A program made the position numbers and the translations under genes. Positions 28,435 to 38,447 of a stretch of 64,000 nucleotides of DNA are shown piece by piece. How positions within the stretch are numbered: the first letter of the stretch is position 1; every line of letters starts with the position of its first letter. Below the pieces are notes generated by a model, which ran no database searches, was not told the DNA's origin, and worked only from the letters and a program-made list of their open reading frames with translations. Source of the stretch: Fructilactobacillus florum DSM 22689 = JCM 16035. GTDB lineage: Bacteria; Bacillota; Bacilli; Lactobacillales; Lactobacillaceae. The DNA lies in NCBI RefSeq assembly GCF_001436645.1, contig NZ_AYZI01000003.1, positions 111,360 through 175,359 on the forward strand, in the 5' to 3' direction.

Positions 28435-29650
28435 ACGTCTCTCTCCTATTTTTATTAAGTTGGTGGCGAACAACGGTCTTAATTAAACCAAATAGTAGCA
28501 ACAAACCACCGGCTAAGGTCACCGCACCACTCCATAATGATGAAGTCCCCCACCAGGTTGCTAGACTAAATAAAATAATTTCTATCCCGATTAAGCTAAC
28601 GTAAAACTGGTGGAAATTTTGAGCTTGCTCTGCACCGGTAACCGGATAAATCTGTAACAGTGAATTTTGTCGAAAGTATCCAGCAAACGGAGTCAATTGG
28701 ACTCCCGTCATATAGATCAATAACCAGGCAATGATTATTGCCATTAATTGGTTGGACAAGCACAATAAGATAATCGTTCCAAGGAAAATAACTCGTACAT
28801 ATAAATCACTTTCAGTGGAGTTTCTAACAAATGAACGAAAATACAAGTTCAGATAAAGATGTGCTTGATCTTGTTGTAACCACCGCAACCAGGAATCAGC
28901 CCAGCGACGCCGGCGAGGTCGAGCTGGCAAAGTTGGCACATCAGTGAACAAGGCAAAAATCTGATAGAGACGTTGCATTCGGCGACTTTCAGTTCGAACG
29001 AGCCACTTCCAATTGAGTGCAACGCTTCGTTCCCTGCTCCAGTACAACACTCCCGCAAGATAACCACATCCTAGTAATAGTGATACAAGAGGCCATCCTA
29101 AAACTGCAACAGCAGTGATCCCAAATGGTAACAGCCAGGCGCCACTAATTCGAGCTATTGTTGTGAGGGGGCGGGCTAAATAAAGTTGTCCAACTTGAAA
29201 ATCAAGTAAGCCCCCCTTCAAAACCAGCATCAACAATAACAGCTCCTTGAGTTGTAACGATTGAAATCCCAATGACAAACTAACAAAGGGCAACAAGACA
29301 AACCAAATGAGCAGTTGAATGCAGCCAGAAAGCGCATAACTATACCAATAAGCGCGTTTTAAATAGGACGGAAATGCAAATTCTTGGGGCGCCAAAAAAA
29401 CCTGGTCGGGAGCCTGAATCAGGGTCGCTAGGTTCCCTAGTTGCAAGCCACCTACTAGTCCCAACAAAATGACCCCTTGTTCCCAGGGTTGCCCGCCACT
29501 CAAATGTTGTAATAAATTTCCGTAAGCAAACGCCAATGCTCCAATAAAAAATAGGAGCGCAATCACAAAGAAATCGTTAAAAACATATTTAAGATATTTG
29601 GTTAGTTCGGTAATATGGCTCGTCAATCGTTGCCTGAAGATCTTACTCAT
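28424..29650 (-). CDS. ecsB: ABC transporter permease EcsB
   Basis: The polytopic protein (about 408 residues) has clusters of hydrophobic helices at both ends and a central segment with WLQQDQAHLYLNLYFRSFVRN, typical of EcsB. The Ecs transporter influences secretion and regulated intramembrane proteolysis in Bacillus; its substrate is uncertain. The ATG at 29650 lies inside the end of ecsA with AAGGGAT upstream. Confidence 0.92.
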   Translation of the reverse strand: MSKIFRQRLTSHITELTKYLKYVFNDFFVIALLFFIGALAFAYGNLLQHLSGGQPWEQGVILLGLVGGLQLGNLATLIQAPDQVFLAPQEFAFPSYLKRAYWYSYALSGCIQLLIWFVLLPFVSLSLGFQSLQLKELLLLMLVLKGGLLDFQVGQLYLARPLTTIARISGAWLLPFGITAVAVLGWPLVSLLLGCGYLAGVLYWSRERSVALNWKWLVRTESRRMQRLYQIFALFTDVPTLPARPRRRRWADSWLRWLQQDQAHLYLNLYFRSFVRNSTESDLYVRVIFLGTIILLCLSNQLMAIIIAWLLIYMTGVQLTPFAGYFRQNSLLQIYPVTGAEQAQNFHQFYVSLIGIEIILFSLATWWGTSSLWSGAVTLAGGLLLLFGLIKTVVRHQLNKNRRETYAD

Positions 29651-30380
29651 GTTGCCCATCCCTTGCCATCGCTAGATAAATGTCAGTTAAGGTCGAACCA
29701 GTATCTGCATAGCGTTTTTGCATGGCTGCCAATGGACCCTCATAATTAATGTGACCGTCGTTAATCAAAATAAACCGGTCACAATATTTTTCTGCCGTGT
29801 CCAGCACGTGCGTCGACATTAGGATCGCTGCTCCCTGTCGTTTTCGTTCCGTAATCAATTCTAATAAATCATCAATTGCCAATGGATCAAGTCCAGTAAA
29901 GGGTTCATCAATCACAAATAAGCGAGCATCAGTTACAAACGCACACACAATCATGACTTTTTGCCGCATTCCCTTTGAAAAGTTCGCTGGAAACCAATCC
30001 AATTTATTATCTAATCGAAACCGTCGCAACAGTTCATGAGCCCGTTTCCAAGCGGTGGTTCGATCCAGTTGATATGCCATCATGGTGACATCCAAATGTT
30101 CGCGTAGCGTTAGCTCTGGATAAAGAACTGGCATTTCTGGAATGTATGCTAATTGTTGCTTATATTGTCGTACATTTTGTTGTAGTTCAATTCCATCGAC
30201 CGTAATGCTCCCAGAAAAGGGAGTCATTAGACCGATGACATGGTTAATCGTGGTTGACTTTCCTGCCCCATTCAGACCAATCAGTGACACCAGTTCCCCT
30301 GACTGCACGTCAAAGGTTTCATCTTTTATTACTGGAACGGAAGAGTAGCCCCCTGTTAAATTATTTACTTGCAAACCCAT
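29643..30380 (-). CDS. ecsA: ABC transporter ATP-binding protein EcsA
   Basis: Walker A GLNGAGKSTTI, signature SKGMRQKVMI, Walker B LFVIDEPFTGLDPLA and the switch His in LMSTHVLDTAEKY are all present in 245 residues. It powers EcsB. Gene order hit / ecsA / ecsB with divergent hit matches Bacillus. Confidence 0.95.
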   Translation of the reverse strand: MGLQVNNLTGGYSSVPVIKDETFDVQSGELVSLIGLNGAGKSTTINHVIGLMTPFSGSITVDGIELQQNVRQYKQQLAYIPEMPVLYPELTLREHLDVTMMAYQLDRTTAWKRAHELLRRFRLDNKLDWFPANFSKGMRQKVMIVCAFVTDARLFVIDEPFTGLDPLAIDDLLELITERKRQGAAILMSTHVLDTAEKYCDRFILINDGHINYEGPLAAMQKRYADTGSTLTDIYLAMARDGQHE

Positions 30381-30451
30381 TTTTTCATCCCCTTAATTCT
30401 TCAATTAATAGTATATCATATGTAATTGTTGCAAATCAGAGCCTGCGTCCA

Positions 30452-30460
30452 TGCTATAAT
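30452..30460 (+). promoter_or_regulatory. Extended -10 promoter of hit
   Basis: TGCTATAAT, a perfect -10 with the TGn extension, lies 24 bases before the start codon. No good -35 is present 17 bases further up, which fits an extended -10 promoter. Confidence 0.65.
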
Positions 30461-30483
30461 CAAAGCTAGAAAGGAGTTTAACC

Positions 30484-30921
30484 ATGTCAAATTTACATTC
30501 TGATTGTGTTTTTTGTAAGATTATTGCTGGTGATATTCCTAGTTATCCTGTTTTTGAAGACGACGTTGTCCTGGCTTTTTTAGATATTTCCCAAGCTACC
30601 CCTGGGCACACTCTCGTTATCCCCAAACAACATTTACAAGACATCTATGCCATGTCAACGGATCAGGCAGGTGCAATTTTTAGCCGCATTCCACAGATTG
30701 CACGTGCCATTCGCGCTAGTGATCCACAAATTAAAGGAATGAACATCGTTAATGATAACGGAGTCGTCGCCTACCAGTCCGTTTTTCACGCCCATTTTCA
30801 CCTGATTCCCCGTTACCAGCCAACCGATGACTTTAACATTCATTTTGGAGACCACAGTACAGATTATCAACCACAGCAGTACCAAGCTCTTCAAACGGCC
30901 ATCAAAAAACAGTTGCATTAA
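30484..30921 (+). CDS. hit: HIT-family nucleotide hydrolase (HinT-like)
   Basis: CVFCKIIAGDIPS at the N-terminus and the histidine triad FHAHFHLIPR (HxHxHxx) near residue 100 define the family. Such proteins hydrolyse adenosine phosphoramidates or dinucleoside polyphosphates. AAAGGAG precedes the ATG. It is divergent from ecsAB. Confidence 0.95.
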   Translation: MSNLHSDCVFCKIIAGDIPSYPVFEDDVVLAFLDISQATPGHTLVIPKQHLQDIYAMSTDQAGAIFSRIPQIARAIRASDPQIKGMNIVNDNGVVAYQSVFHAHFHLIPRYQPTDDFNIHFGDHSTDYQPQQYQALQTAIKKQLH

Positions 30922-31040
30922 TTTTTAAAATATGCTTAATTTTGTGCTAATTATTCTCTGAAAATTCTAAATGTGTTATATTTAAGCAAGTATGATTTAA
31001 AAGTTTCCAAATCAAGCAGTAAAGGATAGGATGGACAAAT

Positions 31041-31928
31041 ATGAAAATTACTAGAAAAAAAATCGCGCTCGGAGCAGCTGGAGTTTTAATGAGTTTATCA
31101 TTAGCAGCCTGTGGTGCGGGTGGCAAAAGTGTTGCTACTACTAACGGTGGAAAAATTACCCAAGAAGATTTCTACAATAAACTGAAGAAATCTCCACAAG
31201 GAAAACAGCAGCTTCAGCAAATGATTTTGCATAAAGTTCTAGAAAAACAATACGGTGACAAAGTTAAAAATTCTGATGTTGATAAACAACTCAATCAATA
31301 CAAATCCCAATATGGTAGTCAATTCAAGGCGCTTTTACAACAACAAGGCATGACCGAGTCAACCTTAAAACAATCCTTGAAAGATCAGCTAATGTTAAAA
31401 CAAGCTGTGATGGCAAGAACCGACTTTTCTAACAAGCAATTGGAAAAGCAATTCAAATCCTTCCAGCCAAAGGTAACGGTTCAAACCATTATGACCAAGG
31501 ATAAGGATACAGCGCAAAATGCCATCAACGATTTAAATAATGGCAAAAAATGGAATGATGTTGTCAAACAATATTCAGAAGACGAATCGAATAAAAATAA
31601 CGGTGGAAAAACCCCTCCTTTTGACAACTCAACTCAGGGCGTAGAATCATCGGTTAAACAAGCAGCTTTCAAGCTGAAAGATGGCGACTACTCGACTGAA
31701 CCAATTAAGACGCAACAAGGATATGCAGTGATTAAAATGGTTAAGCATCCTAAGAAAGGTAGCTTAAATGACCATAAAGAAGAAGTTAAACAACAATTAG
31801 CAACCAAACGCATGTCTGATAGCAATACCATGCACAAAGTTGTTTCTGAAGTGTTAAAAGACGGCGATGTTCACATTAATGATAATGATCTCAAAGATGT
31901 GCTCTCCGGTTACGTTGAAAAAAATTAA
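31041..31928 (+). CDS. prsA: Foldase lipoprotein PrsA (PpiC-type peptidyl-prolyl isomerase)
   Basis: A signal peptide with lipobox SLAAC puts the lipidated Cys at about residue 24. A SurA-like N-region and a PpiC parvulin domain follow (VQTIMTKDKDTAQNAINDLN, SEDESNKNNGG, TQQGYAVIKM). PrsA folds exported proteins outside the membrane. The length of 295 residues is normal. A perfect-stem terminator follows. Confidence 0.95.
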   Translation: MKITRKKIALGAAGVLMSLSLAACGAGGKSVATTNGGKITQEDFYNKLKKSPQGKQQLQQMILHKVLEKQYGDKVKNSDVDKQLNQYKSQYGSQFKALLQQQGMTESTLKQSLKDQLMLKQAVMARTDFSNKQLEKQFKSFQPKVTVQTIMTKDKDTAQNAINDLNNGKKWNDVVKQYSEDESNKNNGGKTPPFDNSTQGVESSVKQAAFKLKDGDYSTEPIKTQQGYAVIKMVKHPKKGSLNDHKEEVKQQLATKRMSDSNTMHKVVSEVLKDGDVHINDNDLKDVLSGYVEKN

Positions 31929-31939
31929 ACTAAGCAACT

Positions 31940-31982
31940 AAAAAAGCTTCACTTTTCAATTCTGAAAAGTGAAGCTTTTTTT
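31940..31982. terminator. Bidirectional terminator between prsA and yhaN
   Basis: An 18-bp perfect stem AAAAAGCTTCACTTTTCA / TGAAAAGTGAAGCTTTTT has T runs on both strands. It serves the convergent prsA and yhaN genes. Confidence 0.95.
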
Positions 31983-34572
31983 AATTGTTTTCCTTATTAT
32001 TCGTTAATAACGTTTGCGTGGCGGGCATTAAGTCGTCTTGTAAAATACGTTCATCAGCCGTGAAATAAATTACCTGCGTTCTTTTACTTAGATCTTTCAA
32101 CAATTCCAGTGCGTGTTTGGTTCGGACACAGTCAAATTCAGCAAAGCCATCATCAACCATAATTGGCATTGGATATTGGTCGCTAAATGAGCTAGTAAAA
32201 GCCAACACCAGTGAAAGATATAGTTGTTGCGTGGTTCCTCGTGATAGTTCACTCACTTTAAACCGGAATCCGTCGTTTGTAACAACTTCCATTTTATTTT
32301 TATAACTAATCTTTTGATAATGCTGATCAGTCAAAATAGCAAAATATTTTTGTGCCTGTGCTTGAACTTGCGGGAAGCGCCCATGGTTAGCCTGATTTAA
32401 AACTGCTTCAATCCAATCGTGACTCAATTGATTCACAAAGTAAATTTTAGTCTGCTGAATTATTTCAGTTTCAAGATTAGCTAGTTGCTGACGAATCTCA
32501 GCAAAGGTTCCATCTTTCGCCTGTAGTTGCAACTCTCTTTGTAATTGTGCCTGTTCCTGCGCCAATTGAGTCCCGGTGGTACTCAACTCCGTGCGCTGCT
32601 GCCGTAACTTGCTAATTTTTTGTTGCAAAGCTGATTCATCCTGGTATTGCTTCAAGCTCGCTAGTACTGTGGGCGTAAGTACTTGTTCTAACTCAGCCTG
32701 TTCCATTCTTTTTTGTTTCAACTGTTGCTGTTCCTTGTATTTTTGTTCAAAACTATGCCGACCATCCACTTGCCGTTGTTGCCAAAATTGCTGTTGATTA
32801 CGTTGGAGCTGTTCAACTTTCTGCAAAGCAGTGGTGGCAGCGTGTTGAAGCTCCTGCAGTCGTTGTTGATAATTTGACTGTTTCTGAGCACAATCTTGTG
32901 CTTCAGCCAAAATTCGTTGCAATTGCTGGATTTGTGTGGCGGGGGCGTTTGCCTGCAAGCCAAAAGGTTGTGCAGCAAACTGCCAAGCAGAGAGCATCTG
33001 AGTAAGCGCTGTTTGCAAATGCTGCTGTGTCGCCTGCTTTTTTTGAAATGCTGCTTTCTGTAAATCTCGTTGATTAATTTTGGCCTGTAATACATTTGTC
33101 CACTGTGCCATTGGCACCTGACTAATGTTAAATTGGCGTCCAATCGACGTCAGCTCTTGCTCAACCTGAGCTGATTGGGTCTGTAATTCCGTCGCACTTG
33201 GAAAAGTCGATGATGCTGACCCCTGTTTTTGCTGCTGGCCGAACAATTGATAACAACTAATTCCTAGCAGAGCTAATCCTAATAGTCCTCCAATGACCAG
33301 TCCAACCCCTCCCAAGAAAATAGCACCAAGTATTAATAAAAGCCCTCCAGCGATTCCAAACCATTCCCATGAAGGAGTCGGCTTAGTGTTAGGATTTTGG
33401 GAAGGAGTTTGGGACAATTGGAGTTCCTGTTGCTGTAAAGCTTGTTGCTTTTGCAACAATTCGGCGGTTTTTTGATTAGTAGTTTGATCAAAGGGCTTAC
33501 TTTGTGGTCCCCCGGCTGCTTGAGTAATTGTCGTTAATTGTTCTTCATCATTCTGCAGCTCGGTCGTAATTTGATTGAGTTGGCGCTGCTGTTCTGCGGC
33601 CGACTCAACTTGGGGAGCTAGTTGCTCAATTTGGCGCTTATGTTCAATATAGAATTGATACCAATCCGGTTGTTGCGGTGCTTGTTTTTGATAGGAGTTT
33701 ACCTGTTTTTGTTGTTCTTCTAAGTTCTGAGAAGCAATTTCTAAGGAACTTTGGAGCTTGTTACTAGCCTCTAAATCAGCTGGTTCAAATCCTGCACTTC
33801 CCGTCAATTTTTGTTGTCGTAGCGCTTGGAGCTGCTGATATTTATTCCAGAGGCGTTGCTCATCTTCTAATTTAGGCAGATCAGAGGCAACTTTTGTCAA
33901 TGCTTTTTGATTTTCAGCTCGCTTAGTTGCAATTACCTGTTCTTGTTGCTGATTTTCTAAGTATTTGGGATAGTCCGTTTGAGAAGTTTGAGCCTTTTTC
34001 GTTAACTTTTCATGCTCCTGTAACAGTTGGTTTAATTTTCGAGTTCGACCCCGCGGTGCATAAAGTTGTTTCGCTTCTTTCTCCAACTTTTCGGCTAGTT
34101 CCAACCACTCGTCTACGCCAACTACACCAACCCGATTGATCAATTGATTTAACTTTTGCTTAGATAGGTTAGCCACTGCCCCCAAATCTGGAAAGCTGAA
34201 ATAAAATAAATTTTGGTAGGTTTTACGATCAATTGGACCTAACCATTTTTTTAGTAAATCCGCCGATTGGTCCTTACCTGCTGCATCGGTAATGGTTAAA
34301 TCTCCACCATTTTTTGCATCTACCCGATGTAAATGAAAAACTTGTCCCTGCTGCTCAATCGTGAGTCCCCCACTCATTTTACTTTTATCTTTAGGCCCGT
34401 AAGGATGACTAGTGCTACGTTTCTCAAACCCAAACAACATATCCAAGATGAAACTGACCATTGTACTTTTACCAGCTTCATTTCGCCCGTACAGTGCCTG
34501 CAAGTTTTGCAACTCCAACGAAAAATGGTGAAATTTACCGTAGTTATCAATCTCAATTTGTTTAATCTTCAT
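31981..34572 (-). CDS. yhaN: SbcC-like AAA ATPase YhaN
   Basis: Walker A YGRNEAGKSTMV lies near residue 30. Long glutamine-rich coiled coils flank a pair of hydrophobic helices near residues 405-440 (FGIAGGLLLILGAIF and LLGLALLGISC). The ABC-type signature ELSRGTTQQLYLSL and Walker B MPIMVDDGFAEFD are at the C-terminus. The membrane hairpin in the middle distinguishes YhaN from SbcC. It overlaps yhaO by 11 bases and presumably forms a DNA-processing complex with it. Confidence 0.88.
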   Translation of the reverse strand: MKIKQIEIDNYGKFHHFSLELQNLQALYGRNEAGKSTMVSFILDMLFGFEKRSTSHPYGPKDKSKMSGGLTIEQQGQVFHLHRVDAKNGGDLTITDAAGKDQSADLLKKWLGPIDRKTYQNLFYFSFPDLGAVANLSKQKLNQLINRVGVVGVDEWLELAEKLEKEAKQLYAPRGRTRKLNQLLQEHEKLTKKAQTSQTDYPKYLENQQQEQVIATKRAENQKALTKVASDLPKLEDEQRLWNKYQQLQALRQQKLTGSAGFEPADLEASNKLQSSLEIASQNLEEQQKQVNSYQKQAPQQPDWYQFYIEHKRQIEQLAPQVESAAEQQRQLNQITTELQNDEEQLTTITQAAGGPQSKPFDQTTNQKTAELLQKQQALQQQELQLSQTPSQNPNTKPTPSWEWFGIAGGLLLILGAIFLGGVGLVIGGLLGLALLGISCYQLFGQQQKQGSASSTFPSATELQTQSAQVEQELTSIGRQFNISQVPMAQWTNVLQAKINQRDLQKAAFQKKQATQQHLQTALTQMLSAWQFAAQPFGLQANAPATQIQQLQRILAEAQDCAQKQSNYQQRLQELQHAATTALQKVEQLQRNQQQFWQQRQVDGRHSFEQKYKEQQQLKQKRMEQAELEQVLTPTVLASLKQYQDESALQQKISKLRQQRTELSTTGTQLAQEQAQLQRELQLQAKDGTFAEIRQQLANLETEIIQQTKIYFVNQLSHDWIEAVLNQANHGRFPQVQAQAQKYFAILTDQHYQKISYKNKMEVVTNDGFRFKVSELSRGTTQQLYLSLVLAFTSSFSDQYPMPIMVDDGFAEFDCVRTKHALELLKDLSKRTQVIYFTADERILQDDLMPATQTLLTNNKENN

Positions 34573-35785
34573 TAAGATCTTCCTTCCTCTGCGTTGCTGC
34601 TCTTAATAGTAGTTCACTATCTCGCTGCAAAGCCGTGTACGCCACCTCATTTTGAAATTCATTAAACAAAAAGCCTTTTTCAAATAATTTTTTACCAAGG
34701 GCAAGCACATGCTCACTACTAAAAATTTCAGGGGCAGTTGCTTCCCAGTATTCTTGATCAAGATTAGTAAAGTTCAGACTGGTTTCCTCCACTAACGAAA
34801 GCTCATACACCCACTCGGATAAATTCTGTTCTTGAAGGAGATCTTGCAAATGAGCCAGACTAATTCCCGTTAAAATATTTTGCTCGAGTGCTTGATTCAA
34901 AACTGGTTCTGTTGCACGACAAACTATATTTATTAAATGTAGCTTTTGATAGTGCTGACTTGCAAGCAGCTGCTCCAAACCATTCAGCAACTCCGAATCC
35001 TGCATTCCGGCTGTTAGTGAAAATGACAACGAAGAAAAAATAATTGGGGAAGTTTCGTGAAAGCTTTTGCTAAGATGACCGGCGCTATCATCAACCTGTA
35101 AGTAGCCTTTTTCCCCTGTTTCATTTTTATGCCGACCTTGAATGTTCCCGGGATACTCAATTAATGGCGATGCACATAGTTCCATTCTCTTATGAATATG
35201 ACCCAACGCCCAGTAATCATAATTTTTTTCTAACAATTCATTCACAGTAAACGGGGCATAATTATTATTCGCGCCCGTTTTTTCTGCCCCATGAATCATC
35301 CCAATCTGATAGTCAGCTGTACCCCGGTAGGGAAAAGCAGCAGCTTTGTCAGTTGTAACTGCTCGGGTTCCGTAACTAAACCCCGTAATCGCAACAGTTT
35401 TACCATCTGCCAGCGTCAGGGTTAGCGTGGTTGGTTCTTGGGGGAAGATATGAACATTAGCAGGCAAATGAAGTCCTCGCCCATCATCAGCTTGAAAATC
35501 ATGATTACCAAACGATAAATAAACCGGAATCTGAGCGTCCTGTAACCGCTCCATTTCGGTTGTAAAGGCATTTAAAGCTGTAACACTTTGATGCTGACTG
35601 TCGAAAATGTCGCCAACAATCAGCATAAAATCAATTTGTTGTTCAAGGGCATCATTTACTAATTGATGAAAAGAGTCATATGGACCCTGCCGTAGTTTTT
35701 TCCATAGTTCTTGCGGGGTGCCTGCTCCCTGCAAGCCTTGATAAGGCGTATCTAAATGAAGATCAGCCGTATGAATAAATTTCAT
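34562..35785 (-). CDS. yhaO: SbcD-like metallophosphoesterase YhaO
   Basis: Calcineurin-type metal motifs are HTADLHLD, GDIFDSQH, FGNHDFQ and GHIHKRM. It is a predicted Mn-dependent nuclease that pairs with the YhaN ATPase, as SbcD pairs with SbcC. The 407-residue length is as expected. The gene starts 56 bases beyond the yheA stop, after a strong hairpin. Confidence 0.9.
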   Translation of the reverse strand: MKFIHTADLHLDTPYQGLQGAGTPQELWKKLRQGPYDSFHQLVNDALEQQIDFMLIVGDIFDSQHQSVTALNAFTTEMERLQDAQIPVYLSFGNHDFQADDGRGLHLPANVHIFPQEPTTLTLTLADGKTVAITGFSYGTRAVTTDKAAAFPYRGTADYQIGMIHGAEKTGANNNYAPFTVNELLEKNYDYWALGHIHKRMELCASPLIEYPGNIQGRHKNETGEKGYLQVDDSAGHLSKSFHETSPIIFSSLSFSLTAGMQDSELLNGLEQLLASQHYQKLHLINIVCRATEPVLNQALEQNILTGISLAHLQDLLQEQNLSEWVYELSLVEETSLNFTNLDQEYWEATAPEIFSSEHVLALGKKLFEKGFLFNEFQNEVAYTALQRDSELLLRAATQRKEDLNED

Positions 35786-35805
35786 AATTAAACTCCCATA
35801 AAACA

Positions 35806-35834
35806 GAACAGGAGCGCCGCAGCGCTCCTGTTCT
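35806..35834 (-). terminator. Hairpin after yheA, probable terminator
   Basis: A perfect GC-rich stem GAACAGGAGCGC / GCGCTCCTGTTC with a four-base loop is followed on the minus strand by TGTTTTATG. The U tract is interrupted, so it may act partly as an attenuator before yhaO. Confidence 0.7.
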
Positions 35835-35841
35835 TCAGCAA

Positions 35842-36189
35842 CTATTCTTGATAAAGCTTGCGTAGCGGTTCCGTGATAACAGCATTGGCTTCGTCAATCA
35901 ACTTACCCATGGCTTTTTCGCGTTCCATCAACTGCTTAATGGCAGGCAACTGATTCATTTTGTCAGCCAGCCCCTGCGCATGTTTCATATCATCTTGAGT
36001 GATTTCCTGACCGTTCATTTGCTTTTGACGTAATTCGTTTTGATTAGCTTGAAAGTCCGTAAAGACTTGGTAAGCTTCTTTTTCCTTTTTTAAGTCTGCA
36101 AAGGCACTTTTCAGATTCGCAAACTGTTCTGAGCTAACAATTGTTTCTTGCATTTTTTGGGCTTGTTCAATAATTTTATGATCTGACAT
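35842..36189 (-). CDS. yheA: YlbF/YmcA-family protein (YheA)
   Basis: The 115-residue, almost wholly helical protein has the family pattern of a Phe-Lys-rich heptad and LADKMNQLPAIKQLMEREKAMGKLI. Relatives form a complex that affects RNase Y and biofilm regulation. YheA itself is uncharacterised. AGGAGG-type sequence precedes the ATG. Confidence 0.85.
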   Translation of the reverse strand: MSDHKIIEQAQKMQETIVSSEQFANLKSAFADLKKEKEAYQVFTDFQANQNELRQKQMNGQEITQDDMKHAQGLADKMNQLPAIKQLMEREKAMGKLIDEANAVITEPLRKLYQE

Positions 36190-36238
36190 TTTTTAATCCT
36201 CCAAGATTAAGGTTGGCTCAATTTTAACATATTTTTAG

Positions 36239-38341
36239 CTATTTCCCTAGAAAACTCCGCGCCCGCTCGTAAAAATCTTGAGCGACTCCAGCAGCCCGCT
36301 TTTCTATATCCTTAGTAACATCCTCAGCTTTATGAGTTAAGTCACTTCCTGAGAATGATTGTTTTTGTCGTTTTTGTTTTTGTTCAGCGCGTTGCTGAGC
36401 ATCCTCCGTATTAAAGTTTGATTGATCGGTCAGTGGTAAAATTTGCTGCATCTGTTGCTTAAACAGCGAATTTACCCCCGTCCCACTTAGATTTTCCAAG
36501 TGATGGTCGGCATTAGTATTATCAAAGCCCTCCCAGGTAGCTACCACCACGTCAGGCGTGTAGCCGATAATCCATTTATCTCTAGTCGCATCAGCATCTT
36601 GACTACTGTCTGCTTCAGTACTACCAGTTTTACCAGCAACTTGATAGCCTGCTGGCTTAGCCGTTGCCCCGGTGCCGTAGTCAAAGACCCCCAGCATCAT
36701 ACTGGTCATCTCTTTAGCAGTCGCTGCCGACATGATCTGCGTCGTATTGCCAGAATTAGTTGCCACTGTTTTGCCAGTCGAATCAACGATTTTGGTAATG
36801 TAAAATGGTTTTGAAACTTGTCCTTGGTTAGCAAATGCGGTGTATGCTCCTGCCATTTGCTGAGGCGAAACTCCTGTTGAAAGCCCCCCTAATGCTAGTG
36901 CTAAGTTGTCATCCTTTTTTGTAACTGGCAACCCAAACTTTTGAACCGAATCAAATCCATTTTGAACCCCAATCTTGTTCAAAGTCCAAACTGCTGGGGC
37001 ATTTCGACTTTCCGCCAAAGCCCGATACATCGGAACCTCACCCTCATACTGGTTATTATAATTATTTGGCGAATAATTATTTTTACCATAAGACTGTTTT
37101 TTATCAACTAACTTTGAATCATAGGAAAAACCGTGTTCGAGCGCCGGAGTATAAACCGCCAACGGTTTCATTGTTGACCCTGGCTGGCGCTTAATGTCAG
37201 TCGCTCGGTTAAAGCCTCGAAAGACATCATTGTTACGACCCCCCACCACTGCTTGCACACCACCATTTTTCGGATTCAAAGCGATACTAGCAGCTTGCAC
37301 TTTTGTTCCATCTGCTGCATTTTGTGGGAAAAGATTAGGATTTTTAAAATCAGTTTGGAAGCTAGCTTGTTGCTGCTGATTTAGATTTGTATAAATCTTA
37401 TAGCCGTTATTCATAATTGCTTTTTCACTAATTCCGTATTGATTAATCGCTTCGTTAATCACGGCATCAAAATAATAAGGATATTTATACCCATTTTTAT
37501 TTTCAAAGGTATCCTTCGTCCCCAACGGTAAGGATTGGTAATGTTTTACCTGTGCCTTCGTTAATTTTTTATTTGCTCCCATCAATTCAAGCACTAGATT
37601 TCGTCGTTGCTTGGCTGCTGCGGGATGATCAATCGGATTATTACTAGGGTTTTGCAACATTCCTGCTAATACTGCTGCATCTTGTACTGGGAGTTCCGAA
37701 GCATTTTTGCCAAAATATTTCCGAGAAGCATCCTGAACTCCATAAATACCATTTCCAAAATAGGCATTGTTCATATACATCGTTAAAATCTGCTCTTTGG
37801 AGTACACATTTTCAATCTCAATCGAAATAAACAACTCTTTAAACTTCCGCGACAGGGTCTGCTGTTGCGATAAAAAGGTGTTTTTAGCTAGTTGTTGTGA
37901 AATGGTACTGCCCCCACCACTAATTTGATTTCTTCCCATCAGTTTATTACCGACGGCTTGAAAAATTGCTCGACCGTAACCTTTGACGGAAAAACCGTGT
38001 TCGTGATAAAAATTACGATCCTCGGTCGAGAGGATTGCCGCCGGCAAGTGTGGTGAAATTTGCTGCATGGAAACGTAGGACCCCTTTTGGGCATATAGTT
38101 TCCCAGCTTCATCATGATTTTGATCGTAAATAACCGTAGAACGTGAGAGATTGGATTGTAGACTGCGGACATGGGAAGTCTTCGCAATTACCGTCAAATA
38201 AGTAACTGATACTAAGGTGAAAAACAACACCATGACAATCAGCCACCGTGTAATTTGGAAACGTTTCCAGTATTTCCGAAAAAACCGCCAGCTCCGTTGC
38301 CAAGCAGTTTTAAAGAATGAACTCGACTGTTGTTCTTGCAT
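36239..38341 (-). CDS. Class A penicillin-binding protein (transglycosylase/transpeptidase)
   Basis: A membrane anchor lies near residues 30-55. The GT51 domain shows EDRNFYHEHGFS and GGGSTISQQLAKNTFL, and the transpeptidase domain has the SxxK serine in GSTMKPL, the SRN motif in ESRNAPA and the KTGST triad. The tail is charged and coiled. It polymerises and cross-links peptidoglycan outside the membrane. It resembles Pbp1A/Pbp2A; the exact orthologue is not certain. Confidence 0.94.
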   Translation of the reverse strand: MQEQQSSSFFKTAWQRSWRFFRKYWKRFQITRWLIVMVLFFTLVSVTYLTVIAKTSHVRSLQSNLSRSTVIYDQNHDEAGKLYAQKGSYVSMQQISPHLPAAILSTEDRNFYHEHGFSVKGYGRAIFQAVGNKLMGRNQISGGGSTISQQLAKNTFLSQQQTLSRKFKELFISIEIENVYSKEQILTMYMNNAYFGNGIYGVQDASRKYFGKNASELPVQDAAVLAGMLQNPSNNPIDHPAAAKQRRNLVLELMGANKKLTKAQVKHYQSLPLGTKDTFENKNGYKYPYYFDAVINEAINQYGISEKAIMNNGYKIYTNLNQQQQASFQTDFKNPNLFPQNAADGTKVQAASIALNPKNGGVQAVVGGRNNDVFRGFNRATDIKRQPGSTMKPLAVYTPALEHGFSYDSKLVDKKQSYGKNNYSPNNYNNQYEGEVPMYRALAESRNAPAVWTLNKIGVQNGFDSVQKFGLPVTKKDDNLALALGGLSTGVSPQQMAGAYTAFANQGQVSKPFYITKIVDSTGKTVATNSGNTTQIMSAATAKEMTSMMLGVFDYGTGATAKPAGYQVAGKTGSTEADSSQDADATRDKWIIGYTPDVVVATWEGFDNTNADHHLENLSGTGVNSLFKQQMQQILPLTDQSNFNTEDAQQRAEQKQKRQKQSFSGSDLTHKAEDVTKDIEKRAAGVAQDFYERARSFLGK

Positions 38342-38404
38342 ATTTTTTTCTCCTGTTTGAAATTAGTCCGTATTGTACCATAATAAACAGTTAAAACGCA
38401 GCAA

Positions 38405-38443
38405 AACAAAAACAACGATGGTGGAAAATCCATCATCGTTGTT
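38405..38443 (-). terminator. Terminator of argS
   Basis: A 14-bp stem ACAACGATGGTGGA / TCCATCATCGTTGT is followed on the minus strand by GTTTTTGTTTT, four bases after the argS stop. Confidence 0.88.
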
Positions 38444-38447
38444 AAAG